Source of the DNA: Chrysopilus asiliformis
Lineage: Eukaryota > Arthropoda > Insecta > Diptera > Rhagionidae
Direction of reading: 5' to 3'
Length of the DNA stretch: 64,000 bases
NCBI GenBank assembly: GCA_964034945.1
Contig: OZ035961.1
Coordinates: forward strand, 3,392,001-3,456,000
The notes beneath the pieces are model-generated. The model saw nothing but the letters and a program-made list of their open reading frames with translations. It was not told the DNA's origin and searched no databases. The position numbers were made by a program, and so were the translations under genes. Positions 1 to 11,900 of this stretch are shown here, piece by piece; position 1 is the first letter of the stretch; each line of letters starts with the position of its first letter.

Positions 1-1449
1 GAAATTCCCGCAATGTGTAAGAGTGAGTGTTGCTGCTTCTGTGTTGAAATCCTTGCGGTTTTTATTTTGAAATTGTTCAGGCACCAGCCTAAGTTCTCCC
101 ATTTTGCATTTGTGAAACGACCAAGTCGTAGTCTGTACCAATCCCGAATGAATTGCAGCAATGTTGTCCCATTCCTTTTCGCGTGTGGTTTCTGTTGTGA
201 AGTATGTGATTGGCGGCATTACCAGAGGATCTTCCTGCCTGAAATCTAAGATAAATCCTTAATAAACAAATTTCCGAGTTAAACATTTCAGAATTCACTT
301 CTTTTTTTCGAAGCCTTGCGATTGTAGCTAGCGCGGCCCATGCTTTTGTTCAGTGTTTCCGAAAGGGTGCTGAAAATTCGCATAGAACTGTCCTCGCCCG
401 ACGACAGAATATTTTCCCCGTTTGATCCGTGATAGCGAATGCAAAGTGGTGGGGCGCTGTGTCCCTCACGGATCCTGAGCAATCGCGCTCCTCCATCCGG
501 CATGTCGAAGATCCACAACTTCATGGAATTGTCCGGAGATGTGGTCAGCATTAGAGGCTCCCCCGGGAAGCAGCGAGTTGTGGTTACGCTTCCGTGATGG
601 GCCGTTAATTGACTGACAATCTAGAATGCACAATTAAAGATACTGACAAGAAAAATCCATTCAGTTTACCTTCCGCTCCTCTAAATTCCAGAATACTGTA
701 TTCCCGTTGTTGCTGGAAGTCGCCATAAGCGGGTGGTCATCAGTTCTGAACGAAATCCCAGTCACCATTCCCCAGTCCTGCTTGAATTCCATCACCACCT
801 CGTCGAATTTCAGGTTCAACAGGACGATGGTTCCATCGCGGTAGCCAACGCCACACACATTAATCGCAGGAGAGGGCTCCAAAGCAGTTACCTTGCTCCC
901 ACGAGACGCGAATGAGTAGACGAGCTTGTTCTCCTTGATGTTCCACAACTGCAGCGATCCTTGACTACTCCCGATCAAGATTTTATTCAAGTACGTTGGC
1001 GGATGTGCAATGGCGGTTACCTCGAACTCCTTCTTCCTGAATGGGATCTCCAAATATACTTCTCCCGTCCGAATCGTCCACACTTTCAACACGTTGTCTT
1101 CGTCGACGGATACCAGATGCTCTCGGAAGGGCAACATCAGGTGGACATTGCTCGAGTGTCCTTTGAGAATGTGCTTGATCTGCCTCCCCGCCCGCCACGC
1201 GTATATACTCTTGTCGCTAGCTGCATAGATGCAGTATTTATCCGTCGCTAAACAAGTGATTTCATCCGGGTGGACTCCGCTGACCTGAAGCAGGCGGAAG
1301 TGACTCGCGGTGTAGATTTGGAAGGCTCTGCCGATGCACGTCACAATGAGACTATCCTTCCGCCTCGCAACATAACGGACCACCGACGGAATCTCGTTGC
1401 TAACGTATCCCAAAGCCCGATTTCTGCGAAAGATCCTGCTTCCAGACAT
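1..1449 (-). CDS. WDR36: WDR36/UTP21 WD40 protein, 5' part (exons 1-3), runs off the left edge
   Basis: WDR36/UTP21 is a WD40 scaffold of the nucleolar small-subunit processome (UTP-B module), needed for 18S rRNA processing. Three exons are visible: 1449-670 (260 codons), 620-299 and 245-1, giving about 449 residues, roughly half the family length. I start at the ATG at 1449 (MSGSRIF...RALGYVSN), which matches the family N-terminus, rather than the in-frame ATG at 1506. WD-repeat strands are seen as VWTIRTGEVY, LQLWNIKENKL, TVFWNLEERK and KLWIFDMPDGG. The stretch SMGRASYNRKASKKR and, in exon 3, ITYFTTETTREKEWDNIAA are typical of WDR36. Intron 1 (621-669, 49 bp) has GT-AG ends. Intron 2 (246-298) needs a weak GTGAAT donor at 298 and a TAG acceptor at 247-246 to keep frame. 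Exon 3 stays open to base 1. Identification is by remembered family sequence. Confidence 0.93.
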
Positions 1450-1903
1450 TTTAAGCAACAGAACTGTCAAAAACGAGCACATGGGACTAGTCGAGAATCG
1501 CACCAAAAGCTAGTACAGGTGGAATCCAATATTTAGCGAAGGCGCAACTAGAGTGCCTGATTAAGAAAGCGGGATTTTTTTTTGAAATTCTGCTGTTTAA
1601 TAGAAAAAAAATATTAGAAAATAAATATCCTTTGTGAAAATTTGGACATTTTTTTGTTTAAAGACATTAATGTAAAAAGTTTTTTTGTGCGGTAACTGTT
1701 TTTTCAAACAAGGACAAGGGTTCACATAAAAAACACCTTGAAAAGATATAAAATAAAATTCCTTTATAGCAAATAGCTTGAGAAAAAGGATTTTCTTGGG
1801 AAAAATGTCGTCTATCCTCTGTTGATAAATACATTCAGATATGATTGAAAATAAAAAACACTCGATCTTTTGCAACTCGAACCAGAAGGAATTTAATAAA
1901 CCT
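1450..1903. other. Intergenic: WDR36 5' flank
   Basis: This AT-rich stretch lies between the WDR36 start codon and the distal candidate 3' exon of the CCHamide gene. Both genes lie on the minus strand, so it would contain the WDR36 promoter and 5' UTR and the CCHamide 3' UTR or termination region. I see no convincing core promoter motif or further coding sequence. Confidence 0.4.
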
Positions 1904-1968
1904 TCAAATCATGTCATCCACGAATTCGAGACTATCAAGAGGCCTCTGAAGATGATTTTTATTGAATT
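1904..1968 (-). CDS. Candidate distal terminal exon of the CCHamide gene
   Basis: A minus-strand acceptor (run of T, then GCAG) is followed by a frame that needs one preceding base: x|AA TTC AAT, then 20 further sense codons including LQRPLDSLEFVDDMI, then TGA at 1906-1904. The phase (1) fits a 13-nt microexon at 3446-3458 that would follow the CCHamide peptide exon. The peptide looks like an acidic propeptide tail. It could be chance; transcript data would decide between this exon and the one at 2870-2959. Confidence 0.35.
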
Positions 1969-2869
1969 CTGCATTTTTTTTCAATAGTTGGTCTCGTCCT
2001 TAAATATAAAAAAATGTCTAAATATTTTGTCCATTTAAAATTTTGAATAAATGAAACACAAAATAAAAATATGCCTTTAAACTTTATTTATTTCAATTAC
2101 ATAAACGTCACATAATAATCAGTTTAATTGCTATTAGTATATGATAATTGTAATTAGTAGTAATTATAATTACAAACAATTGGTAAAGACAGTTCAATAT
2201 TACACGTGATATTTTGTTACATTTTGTGCATAAATATTTATAGTATATTGATTTCATTTGATTTTGTATGCATGTTGAATTTAATTAATTTATATGTACG
2301 TAGTTATGTGTGGTTTGATTTTTTTTCTAATTACTTATTTAACCAGTCGCTAATCAATTAACTGAAATACTCCAGCCAAGAATTCAGACAATCGATTCGC
2401 TATCTTTTCTATCTATTATTTCATTCTCTCTCAATTCTTCTTAAGATATGCAATCTATATTTACAAGATATTTTTCGTACGTTGTTGTTGTAATTTTTTT
2501 GTTTTGATATGAATAAAAGTCATTAATTTGATGCTGATATGGTCACTTCAACTGGACACACATTTTTTTGAGGCCATTTTTTAAAGTCAGATATTTAATT
2601 GACACATTTAACAGCTTCTTCATCTAGTTTTTATTGACTTTTTTTTAGTTCTATAAAATTAATTGCTCACTTTATTTACAAATTTTATTTGAATAAATTT
2701 ATCAAAAATCAAATATGAAAAATTATAGCAAAAATCCTTTTTTTTTTCTTCTAAAAAATATGCATATTCAATACAAAGAAAATTCAATTGAAATTATATA
2801 AAATCTTTCATTGAAATTGAAAATTAGGCGTAATTATTTTAGTTGATAGTTATTTTAATATTGTGTTAT

Positions 2870-2959
2870 TTATATGGTGTTTCCAAAACTGTCTTTGAAC
2901 AACTCATTTGAGATGTTGCTTGTGTCACCATTTTTTTGTAGTGGTCGTCCTTCTTCGAG
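2870..2959 (-). CDS. Candidate proximal terminal exon of the CCHamide gene
   Basis: After a strong T-rich acceptor (...TTTTTACAG, ending 2960) the phase-0 frame left by exon 2 stays open for 29 codons (LEEGRPLQKNGDTSN...FGNTI) and stops at TAA 2872-2870. The mix of Glu, Asn, Asp and Ser suits a propeptide tail. No neighbour-species sequence is at hand to confirm it, and an alternative path through 3446-3458 and 1904-1968 is also in frame. Confidence 0.5.
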   Translation of the reverse strand, partial: LEEGRPLQKNGDTSNISNELFKDSFGNTI

Positions 2960-5900
2960 CTGTAAAAATTTAAAAAAAATTATTAATTTTTATTTTATGC
3001 TTCTTGTAATGTGTAATTAGTTAAGATTTCAAAATCTGTCTTCAAAAATCGTCCAGTGCGGCGGCAACGTAACCCACTTCGTATTCTATAGCTCTAAGTT
3101 TTATAAAAAAAAAAACAGCAAATTCAATGCATTTTTTGTGATTATCTATCAAAGTTTAATTAAACTAGCTAATATTATCGATTTATTGAACATTTTCCAT
3201 AATTCTTGAGTTACGGTATCTAATTTATATTTACTTTTTATGTAGTGAAGATATTTTCTATTTGGAATAAGGTAGGCTGCTGTCCGAAGATGTGATGTTA
3301 GAATATTTATGCATAATTTAATTTAGAAACTCCTTTATTATATATAGGCAGGCAAGTTGTAATTACATTCGTGGACAGAATTTTGAGGCTTAATAAAATT
3401 AAAGTTCTGGTCTAAGAAAATGACTTTTGAAAGAGAAGTTCTTACCACGCGGTCGTCTCTATACATAAAGGGTTTTATTTTTGAATTTACAACCTTAGAA
3501 TCGAGTTGGTAATTTAATTTTTACAACAAATCTAATTTTTACAACAACTTTAATTTTTATAAAAGAGCAAGTAAATGATTTTATAGTGTTCCATCATCGT
3601 GGCCGGTCAATGACAAAATTAAACTGTAGAATAATTAAATTTTTTAATGAGAAGATCCACAGAATGTTTCTATGCACTTAAGTTGCTACAAGTCCCATTA
3701 TTCGACTCTAATGAAGCTATTTATTTCATAATTGAACGAAATTACTTTATTAATAGTTCATCTTGTGGGCTATCGCCACTATTCGTCACTATAATTTTGA
3801 TCGTTTTTTTTTGTTTTGTTATTTTCATAGGGTAATCAACAAAAGCAATTCTCTGACTACAAAATGAAGATATAAATTTTTAATTGAATTTCAAATGTTT
3901 TCTATGGTATTGTGTCTAGTCGGTGCTTTTAAAAATTAATAAAATTTACCCATTGTCTTATCATTTTCATGAGCTTGAACCTTGGATGCACCTCATAGTC
4001 CCGTGTGTCCTCCGGTGTTACCTAGATTTACATAAAGAGAAATATTTTAATAATAAGATTTTAATGTTTTTATCATTTTGTACACACCTCATCAAGGACT
4101 TGTTTATATGTGGAATCAGATCGTGGAAAGACTTCAACGATTTCTGAACGTTTTCCGTGGCCGCCATAACATGAATGTCCATACATTGAACATCCACCTG
4201 GAAAAAGCATAAAAATTGTGTTAAATTTTTAAATAAAAAATCAAATACAACTAGGGTGCGTATAGAAATATTTAAATAAATTATTATTTTCCGATTCTTC
4301 AAATTCTTATTGGCAGGGCCCGATCTGGGGTGGTGAAGTGCGAGGGGGAGTAGGGCATTTGCCCAGAGCGGCAAATTTTAGGGGTGACAAACAATTTGTA
4401 AAGGTGCCAAAATTTAGGGGCGCAAAATTTTAAAGGCGGTCAATTTGATCGAAGTTGACAATGAACGTGACCGTTTAATCACGGAACAATGAAAATTGTA
4501 TCATTTTGATAAATGAGGCGTTAAAAGTGAGAGTGGACCAACCCACATAATCGAGTTTTTGAAGCTTTTCCACTCTGTACTATTATTGACTGAAAATTTT
4601 TGGAAAAAAAAATCTGTGGACTTTATTACTCAATGTTGAAACGTTTTTTGGTGCATCCAAACATTTTTGTCTAAAAACTCACTCGCAATAGTGATTCAAA
4701 CACAAAAAAATTCACGATTTCGACATGTGGGTTGGTCCACTCTAGCTTTTAACGCCTCAAATGACAATGTGTTCTTATGTGAATTAATCACGAACGAAGT
4801 TGATGCAAAATCAACTAAGGTTTCTAGTTGATTTTGCCAATGAATTTTTTTTTCGGAAAAAATAAAAAAAACTGATTAAAAACTAATTTTTTCATCAGTC
4901 TTGTTCAATTCTAAACAGTTTTTTGAACATAATATAACTAGCTTTGTTTCGTTAGCGTACATTTCTTTCATTTCGCAATTTCCGCGTAAAAAAATTGTCT
5001 ATTGCCTTTATCACCCAAAATTGTTTCCTTTATCCTGGACAAAAGTGTCTTGTCTTGTTTTTTTTTTTTAATTTTCTGATCTTTTACTCCTTAAACTTAC
5101 CTAATCCACTACAGTAACGAGTTAAACACTTCATTTTTAATTTAATACTGATTTCAGAAGAAAAAAAAAACATTTAAGACCCATCAAATTATTTGCTAAA
5201 TATTGGAACAATTCCAAACAGCCAAAGAAATGTGCGTGTAAAATCCTTTGGGTTTTATCGCAGCTTCCGAACGACAATTTCCTCCTCAAAACGCTTATAA
5301 TTAAATGAAGTGAACATAAGAAATGTATTTTCATGTGTCCTTTCCTCATTATCAGCAAACATATAAAACGCCGAAAAATCTCTACTCTCGCACGAGTTTG
5401 TATGACTGAATCGAACGAAGCAGAAAGGGATTTTCCCTTTGTATAATCAACGAAAATTATTTGCCAATGTATCTAGAGAGACGTACATATTTACGTACCA
5501 ATAAATATTAACGTTATTTTCGTATATGAACCTTCATTATAATTCAATAAATAATATTTCCCACTTATTTTCGTAGTTTACTCATTTCTTGGTTGACTTC
5601 TTAAATCTAACTCGCAGTAAAGTGTGTCTTTCCCTAAATACTTTGCTTTGGGTTGAATTGGGAGCTTCTTTTCAACACTTTCAAATCATTTCGGTTTCCA
5701 AGGTGCAACTAAGCGATTTCCCAAAGGTGAAAAGTGTGGAATTTCAAAACAGGCGAAAAACGATCCAAAAAGCGAAAAGCAACAATAAAGAATTTAAATA
5801 TTTCAAATGTGCGTGAATCATAACACGCGCTGAATGCTTGCTCATCACGATTTGCATGGAGATTTCCCCTTATTTTTTTTTTCTTAAACATAAAAGCGCT

Positions 5901-8900
5901 TCTATGCAATGTTTACACATCATAATTTTTTTTTTTTCAAAAAGTGAATTTTCAGGACGTAAAAAAAATCCCAGAATGAAATAAAATAAACAAATTGAGG
6001 GTAATTCCCAATCGAATTGAGGGGCACTAGAAAATTATGATTTTTTTTATTTTGAAAAAGAAAACGTTTTTCTTTCATTTGATGCGGTTGTTCGTCATCT
6101 GAGTTCTTTGCTTTTCATCCGCATCATCACCCCAACTCCATTGATTGCCCGGAGATCCAATGGTTAAACGAAAAAAAAAAAAAACAGAAATTCGGGTTAC
6201 ATTGGCTTTTCTATATACATATACTCAAATATATTTTCATATGTTACTCGTTAAAGGGAAAATTCTCCTTTGGATAAAAATAATGTCAAAATTTTCTACT
6301 TCTTTTCATATTTAAATATGTACATTGTACAAATATTTTATTTATTTGAATAAAAACCATTGGAAAGAGTCTTTGCCTCGTGTATTTTCACCAAGAACAC
6401 CTCAACTTTTTTTTTGTTTGTCAAAAAGGATATTATGGTTAAGGGATAAATGAACCATTGACTAACCTGAAGTTTGTTACGATGTAAATATGACCCTTTT
6501 TGATTCGTTTTGTAAGGGAGGGACTGGCAATACATCGATTGCTTTATTGTGCGTAGTTTTGTGTAACTTTTTTTTATCGGTTCAATTTTCATATTTTTCG
6601 GGGTTAATTTTCCAGATCAAATTTTCCGTTTAGTTTAGATACACCACCAACCAGTGGTTAATTTAGTTTAGATACAACACATTCCAGTTATCCAGTCCTA
6701 GAAAATCCCCAAAAGATGTCCAAAGTAAACATCAGAATTGATATCCGAGACAACAAAAAGCTAAGCTGGCGTGAGATTGGACCGTTGATGTTTGAATTAC
6801 GAAAGGTAAAGTTAAACCCAAAGCGATTAAATGAGATTTGAAACACACCTTAATCTACTAACGATTATCACGTGTCAGAGAATTGCCCTTTTTTGTTATG
6901 GACCAGCCCACCTTAATGATGGTATAGATAAAAAGTTGCTCATCTTTTTTTTCAGGATAATTATTTTTAGATTGATCTGTTTCCTGAATGGACGACTACA
7001 AGTTAAAGCTCAATCGCAAAAGCATCTGTTTCTTGAATTTAGATTAATTTATTATAATCGTCTGTTTCAAAAACGCTACAAGTTTAATATCTTAAAATTC
7101 TTATTTGTTTTCTCAAGTTGAATTGATTTTTTATAAGTTTAGACTTATTTTCTTTACTACAGCGTAGTGGAAAATGCACAAAAGGTTTGAATTAGCTTTT
7201 ATGAGAGCTTCTGCAGATCGATTCCCTAAAAAAAGTCTCCTGATTTTCGGTCATGGAAAAAAAACGTTTAAATTTCAAATATTTTTAAGAATTAAAAAAA
7301 AAATCTAAAAATATGCGATTCGCCAAAAAATGAATAAAATAAAGAAGAACATTAAAATAATTTTATTGCCTATCGGAAATTGTGGAATATATTTAAGAAA
7401 TCTTTTATCGCTCTTGTTTCAATTGTAACCAGGGTTTCAATCATCCCATTAGTGCCCATTTCTTTTATTCAGCAATTTGGGATAATTAATAAAATTGTTT
7501 TAAGAAAACTCCATGTTTTAGTCATCTAAAGCAGTGCTCCGCAACCAGTGTGCCGGAAAATGATATTAGGTGTGCCGCGGTAAACTTTTCAAAAAGCTAT
7601 TTAATATTTTATACACAAATTTTTTTTATTTTCTTTTGTGGTGTGCCCCGGATTTCCAGAAAAAAAATTGGTGTGCCGTATGCAAATAAAGGTTGCGGAG
7701 CACTGATCTAAAGGACCGTGTTGTGTTTCTAATCTCTGGAATGGCCGGGACAGTCCCATATTTACGCATTTTGTCCCGCCGTTCCGGAAACAAAACTTTT
7801 ATCCCGGATTTTTCATTTTAGTGTTAAAATTTATCAAACTGTGTACTCAAAACGAATTCTACTACGGCTGGGGATGGTTCCAAATTACGTTTTTGGTTCT
7901 CGCTTGTGTTGCACAATTCTTTTCCTTGGTTTACATATAAATCATAGGAAGTACACCCCCCCCCCCCCCCCCCCCCACCCCTCCTACTTGCCTTTCAATC
8001 GTCCTGTCCGGGCTTGATCCAAAATAAATATAGTGAACCTATCTGTAATTCAAATGAAAAAACTGAAAGATTTTCCACAGCTTTTACTATTTTTTACCAT
8101 TCGTAGACCTTGAAGTTTAACAAAAACCACAATCAATGAGAAAGTAAAGAAGAGAAAAGAAAATTCTTCTATAAAATATGAAAGAAGAAAAACGATTTTC
8201 TTTTTTATTGTGGATACTCAATAATTGACAGCTTTTCCCGTTTCAGTTCCTTAAGGATGAGCTCATTTGTTCCAGATTTTATTGTCAAAAATGTACAAAG
8301 GATCGCCGATGCAAGCATAAATTATTTTTTTCATCGCAAGATAGGACACAGATATCCAACATAGATATGCTTCAAATGCAATACGACATGGTATTATCGT
8401 AATGTAACCATTCTTATTGGGGAGACAGCATAACATTGTTATTTCTACCTATCTTTCATTTTATATTTCTTTACAGTTTTTTTTTATTTCAGCAATATAA
8501 GATTTATCTGGTTTTGTTTATACTTTTCCGGGATTTCCTCTTAAGCCACAACTATAGCGATTTGCTGGCCGTAAAAAAAAATGGGGAACGAGTCTTTTGA
8601 GTATACTTCAAAATCCTGAATGACTGTAATTGAATCATCTTCTTGAGTAGCTCGCGAGACAATATTGAGGATAATATCCACGTAGAAAAAGGAAGAAGAT
8701 CCATGACGATTATTTCAACCGAAAAGTAAAGTATTTATAGATCTGTTGCCATTTGTTTGGAGCCGTATTGAAATTTTTATTTGAGACAATTTGAATTCAA
8801 TTCGTTTGAGGACTTCATATTAAAGTGGGAAGAAAATCACCTTCTTTTGGAAATTACAGTACCTATTCAGAAAATGAAGTTTCTCATTTTCTACTTCTTT

Positions 8901-11900
8901 GTATTCCTCTCAGATAAAGTGTTTCCAAAAAATCTCTTTATTATTGTCCTTTTTTAACTTGTTGGCATTTAAAATATTTGTTAATTAAGGGCAATGCTGA
9001 TTAATTTCATTCAGTCGATTGTGAATTAGACGATGATGCTTATTATTTACTTGTTTCTAATAAGCAATACAAATTATTTGACTCATTGAGTCTTGGCAGA
9101 AAATTTTATTGCTAATTATTTATTTAAACAAGGAAAGGGTTGGACGAGTGGCCATCATTCGAAAGAAAAGAAAATTCCCAAAATGTGGCTGTTGTTGTTA
9201 TTGTAAACAATGAATAACTTAATTTTGAAAACGTTTCAAAAATTATTGAGAGATAAGTAAATTTATGGATCGCTTGTAGGATGGATGAGACATGGTAGAT
9301 ATTTATTTCGTTATTCTTGCTGTTCAAAATTGGAATCTCTAAATCAGGCACCATTTTCCTACTAAATTTTCCAACATATTTTACTGGCGTTTTGCTCTGG
9401 AAAATAGTAAATATTCTTTTTTACCGTTTCCCCGGCAAAATTTACTGAAACACGGTAATATTTATTGAAAATACAGTAAACTTTTACTGGGGAATTACTG
9501 GCTTCGTCAACGACTTCCCAACGACAAGGCTTGAATAGGGCGTCAAGTCTTACACAGGGACTACATTTACTTTTATTTCTGGTATACCAGCTGGTAAGCC
9601 TTTTAGTCGCAATCTGTCAAATTTGTTTGGTGGGCAAATTCTGGTAAAACAGTTCAGTAGGCGAAATGTCAGTGAGCAGGAAACAACAAATTATGCTTGC
9701 CAAAATATTGGCTTTAAAACGTCTGGAAAAGAACTAATCTACCCTTTGCCCTCTCAAATCGACTCTATTGTAATATCTAGAATGTGTATTCCATTCAAAA
9801 TTCCTTTTTTCGTAAAATAATGATAAGCTCCCATATATTTTTTCTCGAAAATTTAGTTTCCGCCATTTTAATTTGGTTGCCCGTCAAAATCTGGTATACC
9901 AGCGCTGTCTATGAAAATGGTATACCAGCACTGTCTTACCAGAAAAACTGGTAAACCAGATTGGTCCACACTGGCTTTTTAGCAAACAGTTTTGCTGGTA
10001 CACCAGAAATAAAAGTCAATGTAGTCCCTGTGTTAGGAAAGCATAAACTGAAAGCATAAACTGACAGATTGACGTCTTAAACGACGTAATTTCCGTCTAA
10101 GAATTCCTGTTGGACGTTCGCCTATTAAAGCGAAACAGAAAATAAAGCGTGAAGTTTGTCATTTCCTTAAGGTGCCGCTCCACATGAGAGTAAATACCGG
10201 CGAAAACCTCTCGATAGCAGTTATTCGCAAATGGACACGTCTCTGAGAGTCGCTCGCAGAAACTCGCAAAAACTCGCGAGCTAGTTTCTGCGAGCTGGTT
10301 TCTGCGAGCTAGTTTCTGCGAACTGTCAAAAGTGATTCTACCTTCTAATCTACACGCACCCACTGAACTCTCGGGGAGTTGCTCGCCAGATACGAACGGC
10401 GTTTGAATTTTGCTAGTAGCTCTCGAGAACTCGCCAAAGCAAGATGTCAAAAAAATCAAGATATTGGTCTTATTAACTCTCAAATGGACAACCTCCTGCG
10501 AGTAACTCTCGAGAGTTTTTGAGAGTTACTCGCGTATTTACTCTCATGTGGAGCGGCACCTTTAGAAAGTAAGCCAGCCACATCCAAACATATTGGAAAT
10601 TTAAATTTTATAAAGAAAATTTATATTTCCTATAATTTATTTTACTGAAAAAAAACTTGCCAAAAAACAAAAGGCTCTTGAAGGTGCGTTTATCAATACC
10701 ATAAAAATTAGTTCTTAAAGTTATACTTTATATCTTTTGAAATCAATAAATATTTACAAAGGGAGAAAAACCGAGATAATTTCAATTTAGTTCATTTATT
10801 TCTTGGTATAAAAAATATCCCTGAAGCTATCAGAAACATTTTTTCTTAAAAAAAAATACTTCGTGCAATTACAAAGAAATCAAAGGCAATGGCCATACAT
10901 TTCTTTAAATTTTTTATCAGGAATATTCTTTGCATACGTTTTCTCTTTTTATTCGTCTTTTATTCGTTTTAATATTATTTATTTCGATAATTTTCGGGCT
11001 ATATATAATATTGGAAAGTTTTTATTTCTGTATTCAATTCCTATTCAATGTGTTTCAGATTTATCATTTACACCGCGTCTTGATTAACAATTTTTTATCC
11101 CAAGAAATATCTCACCGCAATGAGATTTTTTTGACAGCTGGGCAGAGATATTTCATGGAATTTCATTACTTCGCATGCCTTTGAAGTTAACAGTTATTGC
11201 AAAATATTAGAAACAAAGAAAAACAGGCGAAAAGAAAAACCTTAATGTTTCTCTTCCAAAGCCTTTTCTATCGTATTGTTTGTAAAAATTAGTTATTTTT
11301 CCAACTACTTGTCAGGAGAATTTAGATTCCGCCATCTTGAATCGGGAAATTCCATGAAATTTTGCAATTGCAAGATTTAATGAAATTTATCTCTGGGATT
11401 TTTTATCGCCGCCAAATCGAGTTCTGATTGGTCAATCAAAAATCTCTGCGATGAAAAATCCCAAGTGGAGACACGGCGTTAGACTTAACTCCGTAAACAA
11501 GCCTTACCTCACAAAAGTAAAAAAGATTTTCGCTATTAGTATGATTCACAAAGAATTCCTAGTTGGTTTATACTGATATAGAGAATTTGAACTGTCCTTC
11601 CGCGTCCATATCCTTCGTGGTCAGGTCAGTGACAGAGATCCAGCCATTAGATTTTCGAGATTGAAACTTGATGGAAACATTAAAAAAAAAATTCCAGTCC
11701 CTCATTGTTTCAATTTAAATTCGTTGTATTATTCAATTGTGGCCATTTGGTACTTGAATAAAAATTGGTTTCGATAGAAGAAAAAATATTCCAATTTGAC
11801 CTATAGCCCGAAAATTATCAAAATAAATAATATAAAAATCGCAGAGGTCGAGAAAATCAAATAATTCATATTTATTTTATGTAACGTACTTCCAAACGAT

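Noticed and set aside
3000..3110. Minus-strand exon with a T-rich acceptor between CCHamide exon 2 and its last exon
   Set aside because: It resembles a dispersed repeat at 12670-12730; two frames look open, which fits repeat sequence better than an exon.
6063..6175. Minus-strand coding-like stretch NQWSWGDDADEKQRTQ..
   Set aside because: No AG acceptor or ATG precedes it and an A-run abuts it on the plus strand; more likely a retroposed or chance sequence.
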